64,000 nucleotides of DNA, taken from Roseomonas aeriglobus. GTDB lineage: Bacteria > Pseudomonadota > Alphaproteobacteria > Sphingomonadales > Sphingomonadaceae. A program made the position numbers and the translations under genes. Where the stretch lies: the NCBI GenBank assembly GCA_016937575.1, contig JAFHKN010000002.1, forward strand, positions 2,356,001 to 2,420,000. The letters run 5' to 3'. The notes below the pieces were generated by a model. That model saw nothing but the letters and a program-made list of their open reading frames with translations. It was not told the origin of the DNA and ran no database searches. Below are positions 24,420 to 33,874 of this stretch, one piece after another. Every line of letters starts with the position of its first letter. Position 1 is the stretch's first letter.

Positions 24420-26129
24420 TTATCTTTGGAATGTCGGCGTCGCCTCGAACGGCAGGTCGATCCGGGACCCCGCGACGCCCCCGGTCAGAATGGTGAATTC
24501 GGGCGCAGGATCGGTGGCGAGCGCCTTCAGGTCGCGTTGGCGCGGGTCGGCCCCGGTCAGTGTCACGCGGATGCGATGGCCGGCGCCAAAGGTATAGGCG
24601 CGCGGCGACAGGCTGAAGGCGAGTTCCGCCGGCGCGCCCGGCGTCATCGGCGCCACATCGGCGCGCAGGCCCGAATGATAGGGCAGGTCGAGCTTGTCGT
24701 AAGGTGGCGTCGAGACCTTGCGGTGCGACGCCGCCAGCCGACCGTGCGCGATGACGCGGACGCCGCCGTCGGGCGCCACGTCTTCGACATAGGCGAACAG
24801 GACGGCATCGGCTCGATCGATCGCCGTGCGGATCCGCGCGATCGGATAGCCTTGCAACCGCGCCGGAGCGGCAAGCGGCGGCGTCGTCCAGCTCGGACCG
24901 AAGCCCGTCAGCGGTCGCGGCCAAAAGGGGAAATACTCCCCGGTTGCGACGTCGTAGCGCACCCGGAAGCGCCGCGTCGACGCCGCGCGTGGTGCCTGCA
25001 ACGACGCCGCGGTATCTGCGGCGAGGAACAGCGGCGTGCGTCGGATGCCGACGCCCGGCAACCGGTCCGCGCGTACCATCGCCCCGCCCGCGCCGTCTTC
25101 CCGCCACCACGTGTAGCGCGGCTCGCGATCGATGCCGTTCTCGATCCCCTTGAGGTGCCGGTCGAAGAAGCGCCGCTGCTCGGCGGCGATGTCGAATTGC
25201 GCCGGGCCCTCGCAGTGACTGCCCGGCCCAAGGATCAGCTTGCCCGGAATGTTACGCGCCGCGAGAATCATCTGCTCGGTCGGCTCGTCTTCCCAATTGC
25301 TCCAGAAATACCAGGCGATCCGCGGGTCGCGCAGGGCCTTCAGATGGGTATAGGGGCCGACCTCTTCCCAGAAGCGCGTGCCGGTCAGCGGCGAGACGCT
25401 GTCGCGATAGGGCATGCCCGCCCACAGCGCGGCCATCGGCGTATTGCGCGCATGCTGGGCGACCGCCTGCTTCAGCAGGCTTCCGTCGCGATCGGCGTCG
25501 ACGGGAACGCTGGCCGCGTCGACCTCGAGCGGTTCGTCGGGTCGCGTATTGAACTGCGCGGTCACGCCGCCGTTGCGGACGAAACTGTATTTGTCGAGGT
25601 CGGTGGCCGCGGTGAACACCGCCCGGACCGCAGGCGGACGCGTCCCGGCGACCAGCATCGTCGTGCCGCCGAGGTACGAACAGCCCGTCAGCCCGACCCT
25701 GCCGTTCGACCATGGCTGTCGTGCGATCCAGCCGACGAGGTCATAGCCGTCCTGTGCTTCCGTCCGGTCCAGGAACCCGCGCCGCGCCCCGAAGGACGCG
25801 CCCTTGCCGCGGACATCGGCGATGACGACGGCATATCCCTGCTGCACGAGCGCGGGGAAACCGAAAATCGCCTGATCGAAGGTTTCGACGATCGCGCCAT
25901 CCTTGAAATAGCGCGCGCGATAGGGGGTGAAGGCGAAGATCGTGGGGGCGGGTCCGCTATGCCCGGCACGTCGGTAGACATTGACGGCCAGCCGTGTCCC
26001 GTCCCGGACAGGCACGTAGAGCGACGTGCGCTCGATCGCACGCGGCGCAGGAACGGGCGCCTGTGCGACCGCTGCCACGGCGAAACCAGCCGCGACGCCC
26101 GCGAACGCGGATGCGAATCCTCTCCTCAC
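24420..26129 (-). CDS. CocE/NonD family hydrolase (X-Pro dipeptidyl-peptidase-like esterase), exported
   Basis: Protein of 569 residues. The signal peptide (RRGFASAFAGVAAGFAVAAVAQA) is followed by an alpha/beta-hydrolase domain: VPVRDGTRLAVNVYRR, VIADVRGKGASFG, nucleophile Ser151 in VGLTGCSYLGGT, an LGPGSHCEG segment with the likely catalytic His, and a C-terminal beta-sandwich (FSLSPRAYTFGAGHRIRVTLTG) as in X-Pro dipeptidyl peptidases and cocaine esterase CocE. The GTG at 26129 was preferred to two upstream ATGs because GAAGGAG lies 6 nt before it and the signal peptide starts there. It is followed 19 nt later by TonB receptor 2, so enzyme and receptor are probably co-expressed for ester cleavage and uptake. 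Substrate unknown. Confidence 0.85.
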   Translation of the reverse strand: MRRGFASAFAGVAAGFAVAAVAQAPVPAPRAIERTSLYVPVRDGTRLAVNVYRRAGHSGPAPTIFAFTPYRARYFKDGAIVETFDQAIFGFPALVQQGYAVVIADVRGKGASFGARRGFLDRTEAQDGYDLVGWIARQPWSNGRVGLTGCSYLGGTTMLVAGTRPPAVRAVFTAATDLDKYSFVRNGGVTAQFNTRPDEPLEVDAASVPVDADRDGSLLKQAVAQHARNTPMAALWAGMPYRDSVSPLTGTRFWEEVGPYTHLKALRDPRIAWYFWSNWEDEPTEQMILAARNIPGKLILGPGSHCEGPAQFDIAAEQRRFFDRHLKGIENGIDREPRYTWWREDGAGGAMVRADRLPGVGIRRTPLFLAADTAASLQAPRAASTRRFRVRYDVATGEYFPFWPRPLTGFGPSWTTPPLAAPARLQGYPIARIRTAIDRADAVLFAYVEDVAPDGGVRVIAHGRLAASHRKVSTPPYDKLDLPYHSGLRADVAPMTPGAPAELAFSLSPRAYTFGAGHRIRVTLTGADPRQRDLKALATDPAPEFTILTGGVAGSRIDLPFEATPTFQR

Positions 26130-26256
26130 GACGGCTCCTTCCCGTGGCCTGCCGGCCATCTTGGACAGGAGGATGATGCATTTACATCTGGTTTTCAACT
26201 ATTTTTATATAGATCATCTGATTTGCTCGCCGACGCTTCGCCGTCGGTCCACGACC

Positions 26257-27756
26257 TCACTGGGCGGCAAGTTCTCGCGTCAGAAATGGATCTGCCCGAC
26301 AGACATAGGACGTGGCCAAACGCCGATCGCCCGCGCGATAGACCGCGGACTTTGGCGCGGCGCACAAGGTGCGGGTCAGCGTCGGCTGGTCGACGCCATA
26401 GCGGGTGCCGATGATCCGTTCGGGCGCGTGCCCCCCTTCGACCCACCGGATGAGCGACCAGAGCATGTCGCGCGACGGGTCGGCGGGATAGCTTTCCTGC
26501 CCGGACGCACCGAAACTGTCGACGCCGGGGCCGCCACGGCAATGGTACATTCCCGGGACCATGAACAGCCGTACGGCATTGCTCAAGCGCATCAGTCCGC
26601 CATTGGCCCGCGCGAGCCGCCCATAATAATCGAGCGTCGGCCGGGCGATCACCGAGGGATCGGCCCACCCCTGATAGATGATCGCCTTGCCCCCGCGCGC
26701 GATGAACGGCGCTATCCGTGTACTGTCTGCCCGCAGGTCGGGCATGACGCGGTTGATCGCGGCGAGATCTGCGGAACGCCGGAACCCGTCCTCGTTCCAG
26801 TGCGGGTCGTTATAGACTGCGTCCGCCCACATCGCGCGCAACAGGGGCGACGGCGGACCCGGCCGGGTCCTGACGCCGGGCAGCAGTCCCTTGTCCATCG
26901 GCCGGCCCGCCTCGTCGGGCATCGGCGCAATGATGCGTTCGAGCATGGCAAGCTTGGGGGCCGAAAGGCATCCGTCCGTTTGTCCGGGCTTGCACAGCAG
27001 CACGGCCGGCTTGAAGCGACATGCGAGCGGGTTTTCGACGATTCCATCGGCAACGCCGTCCGCGCGGTCGCAGGCTTGGGTCGCGCGGCGTTCGTAAAGC
27101 GCCCAGTCGGCGTCGCTGAGTGCACCGTCCGGCGCCTGTTTCTGAAGCAGCGCGCTCCACATCATCCGCACCGAGACGAGCGGCATATAGGGTCCGGGCG
27201 CGCCGGCGATCACACCGTCATAGTCGCCCGGATAGTTCTGCATTTCCTTGAGCGCCTGTCGGCCACCGCCCGAGCATCCGGTGAAATAGCTGCGCCTGGC
27301 AGGCTGTCCGTAGAAGCGCGCGACGATCGCCTTCGCCGCTTGCGCGGTCAGATGAACCGCCCGATGTTCGTAATCCACCCGCGCCTGCGGATCCGCCATC
27401 CAGCGGGCCTGCGTCACCTTGTGACCGGTATCCGTCGTGACGGTGGCAAAGCCCTCCGCAACGCGGCGGCTCATGTCGACATAATTGTAGATGCCGGCAT
27501 CGCCACCCACGCCCGCGCCGAGCAGACGGCCGTTCCAATCTCCGGGCAACCAAAGTTCGAACCCGATCCGGCCCGCGATCGAGGCTTCGACCCGACACAG
27601 CGGTTTGGATACCGGCACAGGTGCGTAAGCGCGCTGTTCGACGGGCGGAACCCAGCCGTTCGTGGCGGCAACCGCCGTCGCGCGCACGATCGTCGCCCCG
27701 CCCACCTGAGCGCCAGCGAGGCTCGCGCACGCGGCGGCGGCCGCCGCCAGCAGCAT
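26257..27756 (-). CDS. Tannase / feruloyl esterase family protein, exported
   Basis: Protein of 499 residues. The short hydrophobic leader (LLAAAAAACASLAGA) suggests export, perhaps as a lipoprotein. Diagnostic is the CS-D-HC arrangement of fungal feruloyl esterase B and tannase: nucleophile Ser162 after Cys161 in YFTGCSGGGRQAL, and His405-Cys406 in GMYHCRGGPGVD; an Asp in QGWADPSV is the likely acid. FELWLPGDWNGRLLGAGVGGDAG is the family's N-terminal signature. It hydrolyses ester bonds of hydroxycinnamates or gallates, which would feed the ferulate operon. Its ATG overlaps the stop of TonB receptor 3 by 1 nt (TGATG), so receptor and esterase are translationally coupled, a strong sign that they share a substrate. 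Confidence 0.9.
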   Translation of the reverse strand: MLLAAAAAACASLAGAQVGGATIVRATAVAATNGWVPPVEQRAYAPVPVSKPLCRVEASIAGRIGFELWLPGDWNGRLLGAGVGGDAGIYNYVDMSRRVAEGFATVTTDTGHKVTQARWMADPQARVDYEHRAVHLTAQAAKAIVARFYGQPARRSYFTGCSGGGRQALKEMQNYPGDYDGVIAGAPGPYMPLVSVRMMWSALLQKQAPDGALSDADWALYERRATQACDRADGVADGIVENPLACRFKPAVLLCKPGQTDGCLSAPKLAMLERIIAPMPDEAGRPMDKGLLPGVRTRPGPPSPLLRAMWADAVYNDPHWNEDGFRRSADLAAINRVMPDLRADSTRIAPFIARGGKAIIYQGWADPSVIARPTLDYYGRLARANGGLMRLSNAVRLFMVPGMYHCRGGPGVDSFGASGQESYPADPSRDMLWSLIRWVEGGHAPERIIGTRYGVDQPTLTRTLCAAPKSAVYRAGDRRLATSYVCRADPFLTRELAAQ

Positions 27757-30464
27757 CAGAATTTCACCTGCGCAGTAATCGCAAACACCCGCGGGATCGG
27801 GTTCGATGCCTGCGGATCATAGCCGAAGTTCGTGTCGACGAAGGGCGGATCTTCGTTGAACAGGTTGCGGACATCGGCCCCGAGCGTGACGTTGCGGGTC
27901 AGCTCGAAGCCGACCGACAGATCGAACGTGTCGTAGTTCGAGATGCGCTGCCGCGGCGTGACGGTCGTATTGAAATAGCCGGCGAGATGATTCCAGGTCA
28001 GCCGGCTGCGCAGGCCACCGCGCTGCAGACCGATATCCGCCTGGCTGCGAAACTTCTGCGTGAAGCCGAACGTGTCGACGACGCTTTGCAGGCCGGCGCC
28101 CGGCACCGCTTCGAACAGATAATCGAGGATGTAGCTGCCCTGGATGCCGGCATCCATCTGCACATCGCCCAGCGACCAGTTGTAGTTCAGCGCAAAGTCG
28201 AGCCCGCGCAGCAACGACGTCCCCAGATTCTGGCGACGTCCATCGGCAATGAAGGTGACCTGGCTCTGATCGATGACCGCGTTGAGCGGCAGCCCGGAAT
28301 TGACGAGGCTCGCGACCGTGGCAGCCGTGGGGTTGAACTGTACGAACTGCCGATAGATCGGATTGGTAAGCAATCCCGGCGTGCCGCGCAGTGCCTGGAT
28401 CTGGTCGGTATAGTCGATGCGGAAATAGCTGACCGATGCGAGCAGGCCCGGAATCTCCGGCGGCGCGGCTTCGACGGTGAAGGACCAGGTTTTCGCCTTT
28501 TCGGGCTGGAGATTGGGATTGCCACCGGCGATGCCGATGCCGATCTGATTGCCGTTGGGCCCGGGCAGCGTGTCGAAATAGAGACCCGCACCGCCGCCGA
28601 CGGTCGAGACTTCGGTGAACGTCGGCGCGCGGAACGACGTCCCATAGGTGCCCTTGAGCGACAGGCCACGGAACGGCTTGTAGGTGATGCCGATCTTGGG
28701 GTTGGTCGTGTTGCCGAAATCGCTGTAGTTCTCGTAGCGGAGCGCCGCACTGAGCGACAGCTGCTCCAGGCCCGGCGACGCGTTCGACGCGCCGACGATC
28801 GGCACGAAGAGCTCGCCGAACACAGCATCCACATTGCGCTCGCCAGCACTGCCCACCGCGACGGGGGCGGCGGCGGTTCCGGTCTGCAGATCGGTAAACG
28901 TATATTCGACGCGATGCTCGCCGCCGACCGCCAGACGGACGTTGCCACCAGGAATCGCGAAGAGCGTCCCGTCAGCCTGCGCATTATATACGTCGAGCCG
29001 CGTGCGCCCGGTGATGACGAACAGATTGTCGATCAGGCGCGCATAGGTCGCCGGATTGTTGCGTCCGCCAAAGACGTTGAGCGCGGTCGTCGGGTTGGTA
29101 TCGCGCAGCGCTGCGGCAAGCGCGGCGGCATTGACCCCGTTCTGCCGACGATTGTCGACCTCTTCGCTTTCGCCGTGCGAATAATAGGCCGTGGCGCGGA
29201 AGTCGCCGAACAAGTCGACTTCCACCCCGCCGACGGCGTTCCACGTCTCGTTCCAGAAGCGCCGCTGGATCTGTCCGAATTCGGGATAGAGCGAATAGGC
29301 GACGGTTACGCAGCGCGTACCCGCCGGAACGCCCGCGCTGGCCGGACACAGGCCCGGCGTCACCCCCGGCGGCGCGACATAGAAGGGATTGGTACTCGGC
29401 ACCGATGTGTTGATGTTGGCGACCAGCGGCAGCGTGCCTTCCCGGCGCGACCAGAACCCATCGGCGAAGACGCGGATGCGGTCGCCGATCTCCTGGCTGA
29501 TCGCCCCGGTTACGCTGAAGCGTTCCTGATCGGGGATGACTTCCAGATCCCTGTCGTAGAAGCAGCGGTTGGCGGTACCCGCGACCAGGCTGCCGGCGTT
29601 CGCGGTGGTCACGCCGCCCGCAGGGATCGCATAGGTCACCCCATTCGCGGTGATCGTGCCGGGATTGCAGGTGAGAACGCGCAGATCACGCCCGCCGCGC
29701 GGACGATTATCGTTCTGATAGAAATCGAGATCGGTACCGAGCAGCGCGGAATTGTACGTCCATTCGCCCGCCAGCGTTGCATAGCCGCCCTTCCAGCGTT
29801 TGCCGACGATCGCCGCCGCCTGTCGCTCGTCGTAATTCCCGTCGGTGAAGCCATAGCGGGCGCGCGCCTCGACCCCGTCGAAATCGCGGCGCAGGATCAG
29901 GTTGACGACGCCTGCGACCGCATCGGAGCCATAGATCGCCGACGCGCCATCGGCGATCACCTCGACGCGGCTGAGGGCGATCGACGGCAGTACGGAAGGA
30001 TCGGTGAACTGCCCCTGCGTACCCTGCGGCGGAAAACGACGGCCGTCGTACAGCAGCAGCGTGGCGTTTGTGGACAATCCGCGCAGGTTGATCCCTGCGC
30101 CACGCGTCGCGTTTGCCGCCCCGTTCTGGGCCGAGCCCCCGGCCCGGTTCGCGCCGAGCGACACGACCTGCGGCACGCGACGCAACAGATCGTTGGTGGA
30201 CGTCACCGGTGTCTCGGCGATCTTCGTCTGATCGATCGCGATGACGCTCGACCCGACCGGCGCGATCCCGCGGATGCGCGAACCGGTGATGATGACGTCT
30301 TCCGGACTTACCGTTTCCTGCGCCGTGTCCCCGGCCGTGGCGGGGGTCGCAGGCTGATCCTGCACGACGGGCTGCGCAGTCTGCGCGCTGGCCGCGGTCG
30401 CGGTCGCAAGTGCGAGGGCGCCGGTCGCCGCACTCAGCAGCAGGCGGGTCGATGGTGCGATCAT
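27756..30464 (-). CDS. TonB-dependent outer-membrane receptor (third), coupled to the tannase
   Basis: Protein of 902 residues. Signal peptide STRLLLSAATGALALATATAASAQ; EDVIITGSRIRGIAPVGS; plug with DLLRRVPQVVSLGANR, GINLRGLSTNATLLLYDG and VEVIADGASAIYGSDAVAG; the barrel ends VFAITAQVKF with the usual terminal Phe. The ATG at 30464 was chosen because the signal peptide begins there and GGAGAGG lies upstream; a longer frame adds a charged stretch unlike a leader. It resembles receptor 2 over its full length. The 1-nt overlap with the tannase gene indicates import of an aromatic ester, or of products released by the tannase. Confidence 0.92.
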   Translation of the reverse strand: MIAPSTRLLLSAATGALALATATAASAQTAQPVVQDQPATPATAGDTAQETVSPEDVIITGSRIRGIAPVGSSVIAIDQTKIAETPVTSTNDLLRRVPQVVSLGANRAGGSAQNGAANATRGAGINLRGLSTNATLLLYDGRRFPPQGTQGQFTDPSVLPSIALSRVEVIADGASAIYGSDAVAGVVNLILRRDFDGVEARARYGFTDGNYDERQAAAIVGKRWKGGYATLAGEWTYNSALLGTDLDFYQNDNRPRGGRDLRVLTCNPGTITANGVTYAIPAGGVTTANAGSLVAGTANRCFYDRDLEVIPDQERFSVTGAISQEIGDRIRVFADGFWSRREGTLPLVANINTSVPSTNPFYVAPPGVTPGLCPASAGVPAGTRCVTVAYSLYPEFGQIQRRFWNETWNAVGGVEVDLFGDFRATAYYSHGESEEVDNRRQNGVNAAALAAALRDTNPTTALNVFGGRNNPATYARLIDNLFVITGRTRLDVYNAQADGTLFAIPGGNVRLAVGGEHRVEYTFTDLQTGTAAAPVAVGSAGERNVDAVFGELFVPIVGASNASPGLEQLSLSAALRYENYSDFGNTTNPKIGITYKPFRGLSLKGTYGTSFRAPTFTEVSTVGGGAGLYFDTLPGPNGNQIGIGIAGGNPNLQPEKAKTWSFTVEAAPPEIPGLLASVSYFRIDYTDQIQALRGTPGLLTNPIYRQFVQFNPTAATVASLVNSGLPLNAVIDQSQVTFIADGRRQNLGTSLLRGLDFALNYNWSLGDVQMDAGIQGSYILDYLFEAVPGAGLQSVVDTFGFTQKFRSQADIGLQRGGLRSRLTWNHLAGYFNTTVTPRQRISNYDTFDLSVGFELTRNVTLGADVRNLFNEDPPFVDTNFGYDPQASNPIPRVFAITAQVKF

Positions 30465-30528
30465 CCTCAGGTTCCTCTCCGTGGGCCCGCCCCGCTGATG
30501 CTTGCGGGTTCGAGCGGTGCGTTGGTGA

Positions 30529-31560
30529 TCAATTGGTTTCGGCACGGGCCGCGGTTGCCGGCTTGGTCGCCAGCCGTGGGGCGACCGACAGCAATATGAT
30601 CGCAGCGATCAGGATGCCGGCGCCGATCAGTTCGGCCGGTCGCGGGAACTTCAGCCCCCACACCCACGCCAGGATCAGGGCGGCGCCGACACCGGCGACC
30701 AGGCTCGCGGCGCGTTCCAGCGGCACGCAATAGGCGTTCTCGCGCGGATCGAGCAGGATGATGATCGCGAAGACCGAGACGATCGTCAGCGTCAGCCCGA
30801 TGACGAACAGCGGCCAGATGACCGGATCGGTCCACACCGACAGGAAACCCCAGCTGAGTTCGCTCGACTGGCCGCCGATACCGCTCGCCGAGACGATCGC
30901 GAGGAACAGCACCGACAGTGGCAGCGCCAGCACCTTTTCCTCGACGAAATAGCGGCGCACGGACGCAGGATCGCCACTCTTCGACACCTTGGTCATCACG
31001 ACCAGGCGCAGGAAATAGCCCGCGGTGTAGAGGACGACCGTCAGGATCGCGATCGGCGGAAGCTTCAGCCCGCCGCGATCGCCGAGCGTCAGGAGCAGCG
31101 CGCCCGCGACCATGACCAGTGCCGTCCAGCTCCACCACCGCACCCGCCGCCCGAAGGCGAGGTCGATCAGCGGCGCAATGATCAGGATGTCGCCGCGCAT
31201 CAGCAGCTGGATGAAGGGGATGCTGACATTCGGGATGGTGAACGACAGCGGCACGGTGAACAGCACCAGCGCGGTCCCGAAGCCGGACAGCAAGGTATAA
31301 CGGGTCGGTACCGGGACGCGCGTGCCTGCGATCGTCACGCCGTGCGCGTCGCGGTGCCAGCCGGACCACCAGATGAAGATGTAGGTGAGGACGGTGCTGA
31401 TGATCAGCGACGCCGGCAGCGTCTCCAGCCCGGTCAGCGGACGGCCGAGCCCCGGATGCGGCGTCGACGACAGCAGCTTGAGCAGGATCGCGTTGGGCAG
31501 GTACGCGAGGAAATAGAGGAGGACATAGCCCTCGAGCGGGAAGCTGCGGCCACGCATCAT
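30529..31560 (-). CDS. Multi-pass membrane protein, EamA/DMT-like
   Basis: Protein of 343 residues with about ten hydrophobic segments (for example YVLLYFLAYLPNAILLKLL, LPASLIISTVLTYIFIWW, WTALVMVAGALLLTL, LFVIGLTLTIVSVFAIIILL, IGAGILIAAIILLSVAP). The duplicated five-helix look and the FTIPNVSIPFIQLLMRGDILIIAPLIDL segment are reminiscent of drug/metabolite transporters of the EamA type, but I am not certain of the family. ATGATG at 31560 overlaps the CapA-like stop by 4 nt, so it is the last gene of the P450/CapA-like operon. It could export or import an intermediate of that pathway. Confidence 0.65.
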   Translation of the reverse strand: MMRGRSFPLEGYVLLYFLAYLPNAILLKLLSSTPHPGLGRPLTGLETLPASLIISTVLTYIFIWWSGWHRDAHGVTIAGTRVPVPTRYTLLSGFGTALVLFTVPLSFTIPNVSIPFIQLLMRGDILIIAPLIDLAFGRRVRWWSWTALVMVAGALLLTLGDRGGLKLPPIAILTVVLYTAGYFLRLVVMTKVSKSGDPASVRRYFVEEKVLALPLSVLFLAIVSASGIGGQSSELSWGFLSVWTDPVIWPLFVIGLTLTIVSVFAIIILLDPRENAYCVPLERAASLVAGVGAALILAWVWGLKFPRPAELIGAGILIAAIILLSVAPRLATKPATAARAETN

Positions 31561-32678
31561 GCCGCCTCCGCCAGTTCGACCATGTCGTCGGCTGCGACGT
31601 AGCGCGCGTTGAGCCCCGCTTCGCGGGTTACCGCGGTCATATAGTCGATCACCTCGGCGTGCGGCGGCGTGCCCGGCGTGCAGAACCGCGGCACCGCGTC
31701 GCGATCGATGAAGAGCGGCAGAAAGCCTGCCCGCACGATCCGACCGCCCGCAATCTCCAGCCGCGCGACGATCGACAGCCGCGACGCCGGCGGGAAATTG
31801 TACAGGCTGTCGAAATCGGGCTCCCAATCCTCCGCCAGAACCCGGATCTCGTTGAAGCTCTTCGACGCCGCGTGCGCGGCATCCATGCGAAGATCGGTGG
31901 CGAAGTTGCAGAGCGAGTGGAACACCGGCTTTCCGTCGATCAGCTCGCAGCCCTTCAGAATATGTGCGTGCCCGCCGAGGATCGCGTCCGCCCCCGCCGC
32001 GATCGTCGCACGCGCGACGCTGCGCTGATAGTCGGCGAGCGTCGCGCGGACGAAGTGGATGCCCCAGTGATGCGACACGATGACGACGTCGTGGGACGAC
32101 TTGGCGGCACGGACATCCGCCTCCAATGCCGCGAGATCTTCGCCATGCGGCCAGCTGTGGATGCGGGCGGGCGTGCCCGGCTGGTCGTGCTCGATCTGCT
32201 CGTAATGGGTGAAGGCCCGCATCGGGGCGCACCCCGGACGTCGCTCGGTCGCCCAATAATCCTGGGGGAGGATCGAGGAATAGGCCAGGATGGCGACACG
32301 TGTGCCATCGCCGAGCGTGATGCTGACGGGGGCGCGCGCCTCCGCGATCGTCGCACCCGCCCCGACGACGCGCATCCCCGTACGCTCGATATTCGCCCGC
32401 GTTTCGAAGAACGCGTCGTTCCCCCAGTCGAGCACATGGTTGCCCGCCATCGAGATCACGTCGAAGCCCGCATCCGCCAGCGCATCCGCCCCATCGGGCC
32501 GCGCGAGCACCGCGTGGCGGGCCTGCGGCGCACGGACGCCGGAGGTGGCGAAGCTCGTCTCCAACTGGCCGAAGACGATGTCGGCCGACCGCAGCACGTC
32601 GCGGGTTGCGACAAAGCTTTCGGCGTACTCGTCCCGATCCATCGCCAGATCGCCGGTCGCGAGCAGGACATGCGTCAT
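31557..32678 (-). CDS. CapA-like metallophosphatase (poly-gamma-glutamate capsule protein family)
   Basis: Protein of 373 residues. It begins HVLLATGDLAMDRDEYAESF and contains VFGQLETSFATSG, VISMAGNHVLDWG, VVIVSHHWGIHF and AILGGHAHILKGCELIDGKPVFHSLCNF, the metal-binding pattern of calcineurin-like CapA (PGA_cap) proteins. No signal peptide is seen, so it acts in the cytoplasm, unlike CapA of capsule systems. Homologues of this type turn up in catabolic clusters with no capsule genes, as here between a P450 and a membrane protein; the real substrate is unknown. ATG at 32678 overlaps the P450 stop by 4 nt; an upstream frame extension is a shadow of the P450. Confidence 0.82.
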   Translation of the reverse strand: MTHVLLATGDLAMDRDEYAESFVATRDVLRSADIVFGQLETSFATSGVRAPQARHAVLARPDGADALADAGFDVISMAGNHVLDWGNDAFFETRANIERTGMRVVGAGATIAEARAPVSITLGDGTRVAILAYSSILPQDYWATERRPGCAPMRAFTHYEQIEHDQPGTPARIHSWPHGEDLAALEADVRAAKSSHDVVIVSHHWGIHFVRATLADYQRSVARATIAAGADAILGGHAHILKGCELIDGKPVFHSLCNFATDLRMDAAHAASKSFNEIRVLAEDWEPDFDSLYNFPPASRLSIVARLEIAGGRIVRAGFLPLFIDRDAVPRFCTPGTPPHAEVIDYMTAVTREAGLNARYVAADDMVELAEAA

Positions 32679-33853
32679 GCCGCGGCCTCGAAGCGGATCG
32701 GCACCGACAGGGCGCCGATCTCCGGAAAGCGGGTGGGCTGGGGCGCGCCGGCAAGCACAAAGCCGGGGGCGGCCGCGAGCAACTCCTCCAAAGCGACGAT
32801 GAGCTCGAGCCGGGCAAGCGCTGCCCCGACGCACATATGGGGCCCGCGACCGAAGGCGACCGAATCCTTCATGTTCGGCCGATCGATCCGGAACCGGTCG
32901 GCATCCGCGAACACCTCTTCGTCGCGGTTGGCGCTAGCATAGACGAGCGCGATCGGTTCACCGGCGGGGATGGTGCGCCCGCGGATCGTCACGTCCTCGA
33001 CCGCGGTGCGCGCAAACCCGCGATAAGGCGTGTAGAGGCGCAGGAACTCGTCCACCGCCGCCGGCACCAGCGCCGGATCGCTGCGCAATTGCGACTGGAG
33101 CGCCTGGTCGCGACCGAGATGGACCGCGATCGACCCGATCATCACGCTGGGCGCGATGATGCCGACGACCAGCACCTGCCGGATCGTGCCGACGATCATC
33201 TCCTCGGGCAGCGGCTCGCCCTCGACGCGGGTCGCGAGCAGCGCGCTCGTCGCGTCCTCGTCGATCGACATCGGGTTCGCCTTGCGATCGGCGACGATCG
33301 CGCGCGCCATGTCGTAGAGCCAGAGGCTCGATTCCTTCGTGGCAGCGATATCGTTCGACTGGACAGCGATATTATAGCGTTTGCCGACCGCGGTCAGCTC
33401 GCGAACCTGATCCGGCGTCAGGTTCATCCAGTGCGCGAAGGTCGCGATCGGCATGTGCGCGGAAAAATCCGCGACGACGTCGCCACCGCCTGCCGCCACC
33501 ATATTGCCGAGCAGATCGCGACAGATGTCGCGAATCACCGGCCGCAACCGTTCGACACGACGCTCGCTCAGCAGCGGTGCCAGGGCCCGTCGATAGGGCG
33601 TGTGTTCGGGCGGATCGAGATGCAACGGCGGGCGGCGCCCGGTGAAGGCAACTTTCGGCACGACGTTCTGCTGCGACGTGATGAAGGTACGCCAATCGGC
33701 CGCTGCCGCGGCGACATCGTCATGCTTCATCAGTGCCCAGAAGCCGCCCCAGGCGTCGCTGTGCGCGACCGGACAGCTCGTCCGAAGCCGGGCATAATCG
33801 TCGTGCGGACTGTCGAAGCTTTCCGGGACGAGCGGATCGAAGTCATGACTCAT
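32675..33853 (-). CDS. Cytochrome P450
   Basis: Protein of 392 residues, a soluble bacterial P450. Heme-thiolate loop FGRGPHMCVGAALARLEL with Cys341; K-helix EFLRLYTPYRG; PPEHTPYRRALAPLLS in the C-helix region. The I-helix reads VLVVGIIAPSVMIGSIAVHL, where most P450s have an acid-Thr pair for oxygen activation; here neither is in place. It needs a ferredoxin and reductase, and none is adjacent; the 2Fe-2S ferredoxin at 54241-54558 is the only candidate in the window. In this aromatic cluster an O-demethylase or ring/side-chain hydroxylase is plausible, but substrate is unknown. It is the first gene of an overlapping operon and divergent from the LacI-type regulator, with an operator between them. 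Confidence 0.9.
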   Translation of the reverse strand: MSHDFDPLVPESFDSPHDDYARLRTSCPVAHSDAWGGFWALMKHDDVAAAAADWRTFITSQQNVVPKVAFTGRRPPLHLDPPEHTPYRRALAPLLSERRVERLRPVIRDICRDLLGNMVAAGGGDVVADFSAHMPIATFAHWMNLTPDQVRELTAVGKRYNIAVQSNDIAATKESSLWLYDMARAIVADRKANPMSIDEDATSALLATRVEGEPLPEEMIVGTIRQVLVVGIIAPSVMIGSIAVHLGRDQALQSQLRSDPALVPAAVDEFLRLYTPYRGFARTAVEDVTIRGRTIPAGEPIALVYASANRDEEVFADADRFRIDRPNMKDSVAFGRGPHMCVGAALARLELIVALEELLAAAPGFVLAGAPQPTRFPEIGALSVPIRFEAAA

Positions 33854-33874
33854 AACAATCTACGTATCGGTTTA

